A stretch of DNA of 64,000 nucleotides from Phialemonium atrogriseum. Lineage: Eukaryota; Ascomycota; Sordariomycetes; Cephalothecales; Cephalothecaceae. Positions 11,497 through 22,700 of the stretch are shown piece by piece. Below the pieces are notes generated by a model. It searched no databases. It worked only from the letters and a program-made list of their open reading frames with translations, and was not told the DNA's origin. Location: contig NW_026848141.1 of NCBI RefSeq assembly GCF_030411735.1, positions 620,001 through 684,000 of the forward strand, written 5' to 3'. Position 1 is the stretch's first letter. Each line of letters opens with the position of its first letter. The translations under genes were made by a program, and so were the position numbers.

Positions 11497-13334
11497 GCGC
11501 AACTTAGACGACGAAACAATGGACGAATAGACATGGCCCATTAGCGGCCCGCCTGCCTGGGCGTCACGATTGGGAGGAGTTACGAACATCATTTTCAGCG
11601 GCGTCTTTCTCGAGCTTGTGTTTTCTAATCACACGAGACATGCTTAGAGGAACTGGGAAAACGGTTGGCGCCTTCGGTTGAAGCGAGGCGATACCCCTTG
11701 ATGTTTTATTATTATCATTATTGTACTGTATACATCACGGACTCGAGTCCAGAATAAATCTCAAATTTCTGTATGTTGTCAAAATGAACTGGTTCCACGG
11801 AGCAGGTGCAGTACTTTCGTGCTGACCATTCCCATATCAACTCTGGACCCAAATCTCGGAGTTCAAATGTCCCTCTGGAGCAAAGTGGAGCCCCAGTGGT
11901 GCAGAGCCGCCAAATACCCCTGTCATTCTCCATTTTTCCCATGTGTTTATGTCCCCACAAGGTTTGGTGGGACTCCTCCTGTACTTTTGAGTATCCTTTC
12001 ACCAATTTCCGTGGTTAGGTACCTCTGGATACACTTTCCCCCTCCCCTCCTGGTTGCCCCTCATCCTCGAATTTTTACCTGCCGCTGCCGGAATCTGCTA
12101 GACTGCCCCGCCATGAGTGGAAAGCAAAAACCCAATAACCAATTCTATTGACAAAACCACAAGGAGCTGTCAGTACGGCCTCGGAACCCCTGCCCGGCTT
12201 CGTTCAATTTCGAACTGTATTATCCAAAGCGAAAGTTCTCTCGACGGAAAAATCCAATTCCCAACAGGAAGCTAGCTTGGCACCACTGGAGAGACGACTT
12301 GGCGGTGCTAGCAAGGATGCTTATGCCTAGAGCTTGTTTCGTCACCAGACCAACTCTCGACATATTGATCGATGCAGGCATCCCCGTGACCGTCTGTATT
12401 GACGGCATTTATGTACGGCTTCGGCCAACTAACAATAGTGCCAATCAAGGTGCCAGTAGACATTGGCTTCCTGGAGGAGAGCCATCAATGCTCTGACTCG
12501 GGCAGTGTGCCGTCCCCTGCGCCGTGGCCGTCAAGCAGGTGCTGAGCGGGCGGCTCTCGGACAAGGGCGTCCTGGCACCCATGAGCCCCAAGATCAAAGG
12601 GCCCATCATGAAGGATGAAGGAGCTCGAGGGGCAGTATGGCATCGCGATGGTTGAGAAGACTGTCTCATGAGATGGTGAAAGGTGACCCATGACCACCTT
12701 GCTTTGACTTGTAGGCTGCTCAAGGGGGGGGGGGGGGGGGGTGGGTTTGCGGGTTATGGACTTCGCAGGATCATGACCACTTCTTCGTCAGGGTTTGAAT
12801 GGGCGCGGTATACAGCTATATGAATATTAGACGCCAGAAACAACCAAGACAAGATTTTTGCAACCTTGGTTCCTTCACTCGGGCTTCGAGCTTTGTCGCC
12901 GTCCGACGAGGGTAACTCGCACGATCTCTGGGTGAAGAGTGTCTACAAAATAAAATATAGGCAGCATTTGAGTTGAAAGATCTTGCACTCGGGGTGGGAT
13001 TATGACCCAGCTTGAGTTCCATGCCTGCCTTCGTTCTCAATTTAGGTGTTCGCTCGAAACCACCATTCATTCTACCTAGGTAGTCCCGCGAATGGTGGAA
13101 ACTCTGAAATGGCATTAAAGCATCTTAATGAAGAATACAATACCTTCAGAGCGGTAAATTTAATCTCCGGTTCTTCAACGTTGATTGTAGACAATTTACA
13201 TCATTTGCCTTGGTAAGTCGTTGGCTGATAAAGTTTTCGCAACTCATCCGAAAAAAATTAGCAGCCAAGCATGCTGGCAACACATAATCTTTCACAACAC
13301 ATAAACCTCCCCCCCCGCAAATAGCCACTCCACC
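11497..13334. other. Intergenic, Q/P-rich gene to LAS1
   Basis: No recognisable gene. It contains an 18-base G run at 12724-12741. Frames between about 12150 and 12500 are short and have no domain. A TACCTAGGTA palindrome lies at 13075-13084. Confidence 0.5.
12724..12741 (+). repeat. G18 homopolymer
   Basis: Eighteen consecutive G residues followed by T and GGG. Intergenic. Confidence 0.9.
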
Positions 13335-14763
13335 ATGGTCCAGTACGTCTTCACACCATGGCGTGACCGTCAGGAGTTATTGACAGTCCGGCGGCAACTC
13401 TACCCCCAGCACCACAACGACGACGACGACGGCGGCGGCGACAACCACCACACAGCCGCCCCGACGGCGACGGCCCGTGCTGCGGCCCGTGTGGGCGAGC
13501 AGCAGCACGCCGTGGCGCGGGTGTCGATGTGGATGCAGCGCGGCGGCTGCCCGCACCTGGTCGAGTCGACGGCCCTGCTGAGGGCCGCCATCCTGAGCGA
13601 CCCCGATGCCGAGGCCGGCGCGGGTTCGGCTTCGGGCCCGGACTGCGGCGCTGCGCGGTCGAGCGGCTCGTACGCTGCGCGCGCGGCCTACTCGGCTGCT
13701 TTTAGTCGGTATGTATTACGGGGAAGGAGGAGATGGAAGTTTACGCGTCGGAAGAGCTAGATGGTCGTTTTGTTTCCTTGATTGTTTGTTCTATGGAGCT
13801 CCCTGGTTTGGGGGCCGGCGGCGATGACCTATCGGTGTCGCCGGACCGGGCCTGGGCTGGAAGTCTATGCCCTCCTGCCCTTCACAATGTTCCTTCCAAT
13901 CTCTAATTACATCTTGTTTTTGAGCCCCAATTCCAACTTCCAAGCCCCCTAGTCCACGCTACAGTGTAGCAGGACGGCGGGACAAGTGACACTCCCCCAA
14001 CAATCACCGCCTCGCCACGTCGGGGGACCAAAGTCCGCTAACGCGTGCCCGCGCCGGCAGGTTCGTGACGGGCCTCCTCGACAGCAACCAGGACAAGCAG
14101 CGTAAGATGAGCATGTACGCCGTGGCCAAAAGTGTCGGCCTCCCTGCCACGTTCGTCGAACTGCGCCACCAGGCTACGCACGAGCAGCTCCCCTCGCTGA
14201 CGCGCCTGCGCGCCGCCGCCCAGAGCGCCCTCGACTGGATCTGGGAGTACTACTGGCGGCACCTGGTCGACGACGCGGTCGAGGCCGCCGCGCCCGGTGG
14301 TGGTGGGGGGGGGGGAGTCTCCGGCGTGTGCCGGGACCTCGTGAAGGCGTGTCTGGCGGCGGAGGAGGAGGGGGAGGATGATGCCGAGGCGAGGCGGGGG
14401 CTGGTGAGGGAGCTCCGGAGGTACGGGGAGGCCGAGGTGCTGCGCGCGGTGGGGGAGGTCAGCGAGCAGGCTAGGGACCTTGGGACGCTCCGGAGGGCTC
14501 TGTCCCTGTCTAGAGAGATATTCCAGGCCTATGCAGGTTCGGAACTTATGGACGAGGACGCCGAAGTAGAGCGGGGCCCCAAGGACATCAATACTGTACG
14601 TTCCGAGATTTCAGGTTGGCGGGGCGAGCTGCAGGAAGCGGAAGAGGCAAAGTCAGGCAAGACCATGGCCGACAAGCCTCAGGGGCAGGAGGGCGAGGAG
14701 GAAGGGCCGAGCTGGTCGCGGTATGATAGCAGTTGGGTATCCAAACCCATTGGTGTTGTCTGA
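13335..14763 (+). CDS. LAS1: Las1-like pre-rRNA processing endonuclease
   Basis: Two exons, 13335-13708 and 14061-14763 (1077 nt, 358 residues). The join uses donor GTATGT and acceptor CCGGCAG, with CTAAC about 20 nt before the acceptor. The start ATG has a good context (CACCATGG). The protein opens VFTPWRDRQELL and has the conserved stretch ARVSMWMQRGGCPHLVEST. It carries RHQATH at residues 160-165, the RHxxTH HEPN nuclease signature of Las1. Las1, with its polynucleotide-kinase partner Grc3, cleaves ITS2 in the 27S pre-rRNA during 60S ribosome maturation in the nucleus. The C-terminal half is Glu-rich and includes a Gly run (GGGGGGG). The 352-nt intron is longer than the others in the window. 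Confidence 0.9.
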
Positions 14764-15023
14764 GCATTGTAATAGAAACGAGATACCCAATTTAGAAAGG
14801 CTCATTCCGGACAAGTCTCCTTCCCGGAAGCAATCCCTCTCCATATCGCGGATGGTATGTCTAGAGGTACTCATGTGCTTGATCATGTGATAACCCCACA
14901 CTTAACTCCGGGGAATCCGGCCATCCAATGATAGCGTCATTGTTTCTAAGAGCCGGAGCTCTGGAAGTCAATAGAGCAGTGAGTTCCCCGCAACTTGAGA
15001 ACCTTCTTCAAAACGTTGTGTCT

Positions 15024-16518
15024 ATGAATCCCCTCGTTTTCCGCCGACCTCTACTCAAGCAGAGTTTTCGAACCTTAGCCGCGGGTGTAAGTTCTGCCTC
15101 TACAGTGCACGCAGGCATGCCCCGTGTTCTAACCTCTCTCACCTAGCTTGCGCTTACTCGAAAAATGCATATTCAATCAATCCCCATGTGTATGTAATAA
15201 TCGCGTTCCCTCGGCGTGGCGTTTATTTTCTATTCGAAAGAACCTTTCTGACTCGAAAACCGGCCTGAAGGGGTGGGCAGTAGCAACAACTACGCCTATC
15301 TGGTTGTCGATGACAAATCCAAGGACGCCGTCATCATCGACCCGGCCAACCCTCCCGAGTGAGTACTGGAAATGAGGGAGGCGTGGGCCTGAAGCTTACC
15401 CGTTGATGCTAGGGTTGCCCCGGTCTTGAAGAAAGCCATACAAGAGGGCAAAATCAACCTCACGGCCATTGTTAATACGCATCAGTATGTCACAAGCTAC
15501 CACAGTAATCTGGGATAGCCCTTCTGATCCAAATATCGGGCTAACCCGGACACCACTACAGCCACTGGGATCATGCCGGCGGTAACAAGAAACTGGTGAG
15601 GATTTTTTCTCTTCCCTAGCCACCTATTTCGCTGGCAAGGTTTGCTAATGGCCCAACAGCTCGCTGAGCTTGGGCTGCCAAACCTCGCGATCATCGGGGG
15701 GAAGGATTGCGAGGCTGTGACGAAAACGCCCAGTCACGGGCAGGGCTTCAGTCTCGGCAGTATCGCGGTCAAGGGGCTGCACACACCCTGCCATACGCAA
15801 GACAGCATCTGCTGGTTCATGGAGGATGGTGGCGATAAAGTGGTCTTCACAGGAGACACTCTTTTCCATGGCGGTGAGAACTGGGCCTGACCCCGGTGGA
15901 ATGAACGAGGCTTATCGTGAGACAGGTTGTGGCAGGTTCTTCGAGGGCACGGCAGCAGAGATGGACAAGGCTCTGAACAAAACTCTTGGGTCGTTGCCCG
16001 ACGATACCCGGGTCTTTGTAAGTGATGCTGGGGGTTTGGTCTTGTGGGGATGGCAAACTAAACGCGCTTTTGCAGCCCGGCCATGAATACACGAAGGCTA
16101 ATGTCAAGTTCGCCGCGTCTGTCTCGCAAAGCAAGGCGGTCAAGGCTCTTCAAGCCTTCGCCGATGCAAACGAGGAGACACAGGGGAAGTTCACCATCGG
16201 CGACGAGAAAGTAAGCTGCGTACAGAGTTCCGGGCACCGGCAAGGAAAGAGCTAATATAAGTGTATCCAGGAGCATAATGTCTTCATGCGGCCACAGGTA
16301 GGTTTATTCGTTCACAGGAGACTCGAGTGGCCGAGGCTAACAGACGCCCACCAGGATCCGGAAATCCAAAAGGCCACGGGCCAGACAGACCCGATTGAGA
16401 TCATGGCCAAGTTGAGGGAGATGAAGAACAATTTCAAGTGAGTACTGGGGAAAGTTTTTGCAGCGTGGAGTGCGAATCAACCTAATTGCCCAGGCCGCCG
16501 GCGGAGTCTAAAATGTAG
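15024..16518 (+). CDS. GLO2: Glyoxalase II (hydroxyacylglutathione hydrolase), probable mitochondrial leader
   Basis: Eleven exons: 15024-15086, 15147-15189, 15271-15358, 15413-15484, 15562-15595, 15660-15873, 15926-16017, 16076-16210, 16271-16297, 16355-16437, 16494-16518; 876 nt, 291 residues, with introns of 52-81 nt. It hydrolyses S-lactoylglutathione to lactate and glutathione. Metallo-beta-lactamase motif THHHWDH is at 87-93, GDTLFHG at 165-171 and PGHEY at 203-207, all with the expected metal ligands. The first exon encodes MNPLVFRRPLLKQSFRTLAA, basic, hydroxylated and without acidic residues, typical of a mitochondrial presequence. It joins in frame to an internal Met (codon 28, ATG 15165) that begins MHIQSIPMW, the usual start of cytosolic glyoxalase II. 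Both forms may be made from alternative transcription or translation starts. Confidence 0.9.
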
Positions 16519-17215
16519 AGAGCTGGCAAAGGGAGAACACACATGCGAATACAATTGCAGCGATTGAGATTGTTTATTTGGTTGTGCCTTAGCAAGCAGA
16601 TAGTCAAGAAATATTATTGGATAGAGAGTGTAGAATACAGGGTAGAATGTCTTCAGCCCGTGGAAGTAGACTCATCCGTAGGACAGATGAATCAATTGCC
16701 ACGGGAGGAAAGCCAAATAACAGAAGAGGTCAAATGACATTTGCTTGATCTTGCTTCACTGTCCACACTTGCGCGTCCTGGGTTTGTTTGGTGACGACAA
16801 GCTCTAGCATTTTTAGAAGCTGGTGAATTGCACGGATGAGAAAACCACCCTGCAGGGCTGGGGAAAGAGTTTGTGCCGCACCAAGAGGCCGTCTCGGCGA
16901 TGTAGCTGGACCTACCTCTGGAGCGAGAAAATATGTTTCTACAGCTCCGATCCGTATCATGTATAGAAATTTTGGAGGCCTGGGGATGCACAGCAACCAA
17001 CTCTTGTTGGAGGATGTACGGAATACAAATTTTCCAGCGACTTGAAGTTTTAAATAGTCAGTGGGTTACGCACGTGCCAGCGTGTGATTCCCCTTCCTCG
17101 CACGTGCAGGCCGACATTTAGGTACCCCTCCAAGAATTACATGACCCCGGTCCCGCAAATGAAACCGCGTCTGGCCACACCAGCAGCGAGGATCCGTGAA
17201 CAGCATCGCGAAAAA
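16519..17215. other. Intergenic, GLO2 to EF-hand gene
   Basis: No gene recognised. It contains the presumed GLO2 3' region and the EF-hand promoter. An in-frame ATG at 17141 would extend the EF-hand protein by 25 residues. Confidence 0.5.
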
Positions 17216-17969
17216 ATGGTAAGCAACCAGCATGCCATGAATGGGTGCGCCGATCGCAAGAGGTGCGCATGCTTACCTATAAATCGCAGCCCGCAAAGCG
17301 CCGGCCCGCGGCGGCAGCCAAGCCCGGCGCAAAGGCATGGCGATCGAAGCTCGCCAAGGAGCACAACATCACGGCGGCGGAGGAGGCCGAGATCAGCGAG
17401 GCCTTCGGGCTGTTCTCGGACGAGGCGCACAGCGAGCAGGACAGAGTCATCCCCATCGGCGACGTCCGACGTGCAATGATGTAAGCCCGTGCCCATCCCC
17501 CGGCGCCGGCCTTCTCGAACCTCCCATCTCCCGACCCACCAGACGCTAACGGCTTCTCCCCCAATATAGAGCCCTAGGAATCCCCCCTCGCGACAAGACC
17601 GAACTCGCCGAGTTCACGTCCATCCTCGACCCCGACGACGAGGGCTACGCGCCCTACCCGGCGTTCGTGGCCATCTGCGCGCTCAAGATGCACGCGCGCG
17701 ACCAGGGCAGCGAGGCGCACGTGCGGGAGGTCGACGAGGCGTTCTCGCTCTTCTCTGGGTCGGGCGCTCTCGGTGGTAGTGGTGGGGGAGGAGGGCCGGC
17801 CATCACAATGGCGCAGCTGCGGCGCGTGGCGGCCACGCTCAAAGAGGAGGTCGGCGACGACGTGCTGAGGGATATGATTCTTGAGGCGAATGGTGGGGCG
17901 GGCGTGGGGAAGGGCGTCAATAAGGATGAGTTCGAGAGCGTCATGAGGAGGGCCGGGGTGTGGAGGTGA
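17216..17969 (+). CDS. EF-hand (calmodulin/centrin-like) protein with degenerate loops
   Basis: Proposed exons 17216-17218 (start codon only), 17290-17480 and 17570-17969; 594 nt, 197 residues, beginning MPAKRRPAAAAKPG. An alternative ATG at 17141 is in frame and would give 222 residues. The body follows a calmodulin/centrin plan: EEAEISEAFGLF (helix E of hand 1), then VIPIGDVRRAMIALGI, AEFTSILDPDDEGYAPYPAF, EVDEAFSLF and a final VNKDEFESVMRRAGVW. The acidic loop positions are poorly conserved: hand 1 reads SDEAHSEQDR, and hand 3 is interrupted by a Gly-rich GGSGGGGG segment. Calcium binding may therefore be weak or absent. It could be a divergent centrin or a myosin-light-chain-like protein; which one is not settled. 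Confidence 0.72.
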
Positions 17970-18602
17970 TTGGGGAGGGGTTGTGCACGACCGAACTCGA
18001 TCGATCCGGGGATGGCCCCCGCTGGGGAGGACAGCTCTGAGAGTAGATTAAGGGCGCGCACAACGGTACCTTGACGACGCGGAAATGAGGTCATTAGGCA
18101 AGGGAAAAGAGGGTGACTTGGGCGTTATGGAAATTGGGTGATACCCGGAAGGACTCCGAGCGCCAATCCGCTAGCCACGAGCTGAACCGAGCGGTTTACA
18201 TGGACTCACGCCATGGCTGTCGACGGAAGAGGACTATTAAGATGAAGCTTGTATGATATGGCGGAGGCAGGCCTCATGCCTCGGGAACCTTGATACCGGC
18301 GCTCATTATGATAGGTAGTTTTGGCGTCAGCGTACTGGCGCCTTGCATTGTCTCTGGACGAGATAATATCTATGGAAAGTGATTCATTTGGAGGATGTTG
18401 TAATCCCCTTCGACCTAGACATCGTGATGCCTCTGTGGGACTGGTAGCTTCCTACCAGATGCTTAAAATTTCAACGCCATGAATGCCGATGCTAAATCCC
18501 GAGGCTCAAGTGTTCTCTGATCTCTGAAAACATGTGTTTCCTCGGTCTATTTCGACCACTGATCCTAAATCCTTTCGGAACGAAATACCCCTTACAAGCG
18601 CT
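17970..18602. other. Intergenic between convergent genes
   Basis: About 630 bp between the ends of the EF-hand gene (plus) and the eIF4E-family gene (minus). It should hold both 3' untranslated regions; no gene seen. Confidence 0.5.
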
Positions 18603-19597
18603 TCACAACTCTCCCGTCGCCGGAATCTCTACAATCTCGGGGGCGGGACCTTGAGGTGCCTGGCCTCCGGCAGTAGCGGCGGCGGCGTCCCTCGCCTTCT
18701 GCGAATCCAGCACGGCCTGTAGCTCTGGCGGCGCCTTGAATCCTGCGTGATCGGCGTGTTTCTTGTAGAAGTAGTTGTCTGCCTTCGGGGCCAGCTCGGG
18801 GGGTAGCTCTTCGAGGACGCACTCGAGAATGGCGTCGATCGACTTCTTCTTGGACGACTCGCGGTGCCAGATGGAGATGAGGTGCGAGTTGAAGCGGACC
18901 GACAGTCCGACGCCGCAGATCTGGTCGCCTGGGGGCGAATTAGCCTGTCTGGTCTCAACAGGGCGGACAAGATCGGGGGACACGGCTTACCTTCGTCCAG
19001 GACGCTCTGCAGCTTCTCCCCAATTGCCAACAGCTGCACCCGGGTCCAGACGTCGGGCCCGATGCTCTTGGGAACACGGAAGGTCCAGCTGCCACCGTTG
19101 ATGTTGCGCCGGTCCTCCCAGATGGGCTTGAAGCCGGCCTTGAAGAGGTAAATGGACTCGCGCATCTTTATCTGGTCGACCGGGGTGTTGTTGTTGTAGC
19201 GCCAGAAATCCTGCACGCTCTCGATCTGCGTCCCCAGCTGCTCCAGCTGCGCCTGGTAGGCGCCGTCGTCGCCCGTCTGCTTCTGGTCTTTGGCTTGTCT
19301 GTACGCAGTTGCGGATAAACCCAGGGGTCAGCGCTCAATGTTCGTGCCAGATGCCTCTTCTATCTCTGAATGACTTCTCCTGGGGGGACGGGGTGGAGGG
19401 GGGAGGAGGGGGCTGACATACCGGTCGAAGTAGACATTCCAGTAGTGCTGGGTTGGCAGCGGGCGCATGGCCTTGAGGAAGTTGCGCTTAGCATCGTCGC
19501 GTTGCTCTGCTGGCGACGCCGCGCTGATGGAATTGGGGTCGGAGCTCTGGGACAGCGACGACAGGCCGCGGGTGAAGAGGGCTGGTCTTCCGGCCAT
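18603..19597 (-). CDS. eIF4E-family cap-binding protein
   Basis: Minus strand, exons 19597-19422, 19298-18991 and 18928-18603; 810 nt, 269 residues. ATG context AACCATGG is good. The core reads HYWNVYFDR (51-59), SVQDFWRYNNN, then FKPIWEDRRNINGGSW with Trp119-Glu120 as the expected m7G-stacking and hydrogen-bonding pair, and ICGVGLSVRFNSHLISIWHR. eIF4E proteins bind the mRNA cap and either recruit eIF4G or, as in 4EHP, repress translation. The first exon begins like a targeting-rich or disordered tail (MAGRPALFTRGLSS), and the C-terminal tail beyond the fold is Ala/Pro-rich. The residue aligned with human Trp56 appears to be Tyr73 (GAYQAQL), suggesting a divergent eIF4E class rather than the main initiation factor. 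Confidence 0.88.
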
Positions 19598-20869
19598 GGT
19601 TGCAGGCTGGCGGAAGGTAGGCGGGCGGATGGGCGAGTGGGAAAGGGGATGGGGGAAGAGGGGAAAGTTGGAGCTCTTGAAGGGAGCTTGCAGTTGCAGT
19701 AGCTCGCCAGTCAGCAAACAAACGTCGGTGGCTGAGAAACCAGGCCTTTCAACGACTCTTGATGTTTCAGCTTCTTCTTCGAATAGGGGAGTTTACTTTG
19801 CAAAGTGAGCAACAGGCTGAGAGGCGGTGGGCTGGTGGCTAGGCAAGGGAGCCAACACACTTTCACAGATTGGGCAGGTCTACTGAACAAAGAACAGACT
19901 GCGGGAAGCAGTGGTTTGGTTGGAGAGGAGAATGGCGAGGGCAAAGGAAAGAGAGGAGAGGAGAGCTTTAAGATACCTATATGCAGTATCCGTATAGTAT
20001 TACCGTCTTGTGATAGTGCTAATGAAACGGCGAACAACGAGGATTGGATGTCCAACCGCGACCTGAAACAAGCCGACCGGTTTTAAGGCTGCATCTCACC
20101 TGGTCGACCAGATCGCCAGGTTACATGAAATGGCAAGCGGTCGGTTGCGTACTGCCAAATGGTTGTACCTGCATTTCGTCTGAACTTTCGCATTGGAATT
20201 GAATTCTTCAAACGAAAACCTTGGTAGGTTATGCCGGGAATACTATGCAGGAACATGCGTACCTAGGGAACCAGGCACGCCAGCCAGTTAGCTCTAGGTT
20301 TATTTATTAGAGTTTGAAGGCACCCCAATCAGATTGATCAGCACTCCATATTTCCGGCGGTAGTTGGCTACCAAATCTTGCATGCAAACACAATATTTTA
20401 TAGATAGTGAATGACATGGACCAGCCTCCAACCGCACGTCAACCACAAAGTCGATTGTTCGATATCGCCGTTGCAGTCTCTGTATCGCTCGACTGTATTA
20501 ATTCCTTGAAGCAAACTCGAAAATATCTAAACATTCAACACATATATATAATATCTTTTTATGTAACGTCCCATCCGACTGGCAGAATCCTGTTCTGACT
20601 TCGAGTAGCTCTGACATTGTGAGCTTCTCCGAACCTTGTCGTGGGAATCACCTCCCCGAATCATCTAGTTATTTTCTGGCATTGCAACAATCATCGAGGT
20701 TCATTCTGATTTGTCTCCTATTGTCTCTTCAGAAAAAAATCACCTTCCCTATTGTGCTATTGTGCACATTGAACAATAGCGAACCTTAACTGCAAATCCC
20801 TTGCTGAGGCCACCAATACCTATTGTTTGCAGACACCCCTATTTAGAGAATAGGATTCCGGAGAAAGGT
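19598..20869. other. Divergent intergenic region, eIF4E-like and Ser-rich genes
   Basis: About 1.3 kb between two divergent genes. No coding sequence recognised; presumably two promoters. The section 20200-20800 is AT-richer than its surroundings. Confidence 0.5.
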
Positions 20870-22325
20870 ATGCCTCAAAATATTTCGTCGCCTCCCCCCT
20901 TACCTTCCAGTATGCTTTCCATCTTCGTCCCGAACAAACCTTCCGTCCATAGAGGCAAGGTTAAATATCTGCTCTCGCCCTCCCAAACCTCGTCGTCTCG
21001 CCCTCCCAAACCTCGTCGTCTCTTCCCCAACAACATCGTCTTCTCTTCATCCAACTCTTCATCCAACTCTTCATCCAAATCTTCATCCAAATCTTCATCC
21101 AAATCTTCATCCAAATCTTCATCCAAATCTTCATCCAAATCTTCATCCAAATCTTCATCCAAATCTTCATCATCGCACCCTTTCTTCACTACCTCCATCA
21201 TGTCTTCTTCCTCTTCTACTTCCAAGGACATGTGGCCGTGTAGACACGTCCCACGCCGTAGGAGAGACGAGATTGTTCTTCTCCGCGAGGCAGTCGATAT
21301 CGCCGTCCAATATTTCAACTACGGCACCCGTGAAGAAACCAAGCAGCTGACCAGAAAGGCGAAGAGCTGGTCTGAGAGATACTACAAGAAACGATACAAT
21401 CGATACGGTCAGAAGCGAGCCGTGGGTCTGATCAGGGACTTCCCTTCCCTCTTCAACCTATCTGTTTCCCGTAAGTTGGACTAGTCAGAAGGAGGGTCCA
21501 TGTATCGTAACTGACAGTATTACAGCATCAGACCGTCTCGCCAAAGCCGTCATGGTCACCCCTAAGCCTGACGGAGACTCCGCAAAGTCGGAGAAATTTC
21601 CGGAATGGGTAGAGCCAACCCTGGCCTCCGACGAGGAGATCGACGAGATTGTCGACCTCCGCCCCCGGCAACCAAGAGGCAAGCCCAAGATGCGGGTCAA
21701 CGCTGCCCAGCTCCGGGACTCAGGGCTACTCAAATCCCTGCCCGAGTTCATCAACCAGCTCGCCCAGGCCAACCTGGAGACTGAGACCAGGCTGGCCAAC
21801 AGCACCAAGCAAGGGGCCGGCTTCGAGCTCGACGAGGACGAGGCCGCCACGCAGCCCCACATCGAGATGAACCTCCTCGCAGGACTGCTGGAGAAGCGGG
21901 AGGTTGGTGGGCTGGAGAAGCTGAAGATGCCCGGCCAAGAGTCTTCCGCCTCCTCTTCGTCTTCCTCATCGACCGAAACCTCCGACAGCGATGTCAATTC
22001 TCCGGCTTCCGCGTCTGAAAAGCCTTCCCAGAAGCGGAAGGCAGATAGTAGATCCGACTCCGAGTCGTCCTCCTCAACTAGGAACTCCGGGTCGCCTTCA
22101 GCGACAAAGATCAGAATCGTGACTAAGAAGCGAGCACGGTCGAGCGCAGTATCCATCTCTCCTCCTCGACCTGCACCTTCCTCCGAGAGCAACTCAGATG
22201 ACTCATCAGCGTCGCCATCGACCACCTCCAGCGGCGACGAGAGCAAGGCGGGTGTGAAAAGTGAGGGCCCGAGCCCCACGCGCATTAAGATTAAAGTTGT
22301 GAACTGGCAAAGTTTCGGCAACTGA
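20870..22325 (+). CDS. Ser-rich, tandem-repeat low-complexity protein, uncharacterised
   Basis: Two exons, 20870-21470 and 21526-22325; 1401 nt, 466 residues from ATG 20870. Donor GTAAGT and acceptor TTACAG keep frame. The N-terminal third carries ten 12-bp repeats encoding (K/N)SSS units. A more conserved-looking basic segment follows, from MSSSSSTSKDMWPC through REAVDIAVQYFNYGTREETKQLTRKAKSWSERYY, which could be a folded helical region. The second exon encodes VVD/EEIDEIVDLRPR and then long Ser/Asp/Glu tracts ending VKSEGPSPTRIKIKVVNW. An ATG at 21200, after the repeats, would give 356 residues; a 23-bp tandem duplication at 20974-21019 (not a multiple of three) argues that the region before 21200 may be untranslated. 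No family recognised. Confidence 0.6.
20974..21019 (+). repeat. 23-bp tandem duplication
   Basis: Two identical 23-bp copies, 20974-20996 and 20997-21019, each beginning CTCGCCCTCCC and ending CTCGTCGT. The unit is not divisible by three. Confidence 0.85.
21044..21163 (+). repeat. 12-bp minisatellite, ten copies
   Basis: Ten consecutive 12-bp units: two of TCTTCATCCAAC followed by eight of TCTTCATCCAAA, with a partial unit after. In the plus frame they encode Ser-Ser-Ser-Asn/Lys. All three antisense frames over it are also open for a distance, giving acidic or Lys-Met-Trp repeats that are artefacts. Confidence 0.92.
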
Positions 22326-22700
22326 GTGTGGCAAAAAGGAACAGACCGGTCTTTCAAGGGGGGAAATGGTTCTGGTTCAGCGACGGCGTTAAGAATACAT
22401 CCGAACGACTAGAGGCGTTCAAAGCGGAGTTCACAGGGGTAAATACCCGGCTGGCATGCAAATATGCATTATATCTCGAGTTTCGAGAGAGAGTTAAAGC
22501 GGTTTCGATTCGACAGCATAGGTAAATAGACAAAGACCAAAAAAAATAAAGGATGTATCGCCCAAGTCGGTCCCTGTATCCCACAATGCTCTGCCCTCCC
22601 TTGCTGGCCATCCCTCAAACTCCAGTCGCTCCTTTACCGTGATACGTGATATGATACTACACTAGTAGCAAGCCTCCTACCCAGCCTCTATCTCCTATTT
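22326..22700. other. Intergenic between convergent genes
   Basis: About 375 bp between the Ser-rich gene and the kinesin gene, which converge. A 65-codon frame at 22328-22525 immediately follows the stop of the Ser-rich gene; no domain is recognised and I do not call it a gene. Confidence 0.5.

Noticed and set aside
20875..21318. Minus-strand acidic repeat frame over the 12-bp array
   Set aside because: Its DEDL repeat follows from the minisatellite unit; it has no independent support.
21485..22357. 290-codon minus-strand frame across the Ser-rich gene
   Set aside because: The sense frame has an exon join and a plausible protein; the antisense frame repeats Ser/Glu because of the same low-complexity DNA.
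22328..22525. 65-codon small gene after the Ser-rich gene
   Set aside because: It starts three bases after the stop codon of a real gene, has no domain and lies in its probable 3' untranslated region.
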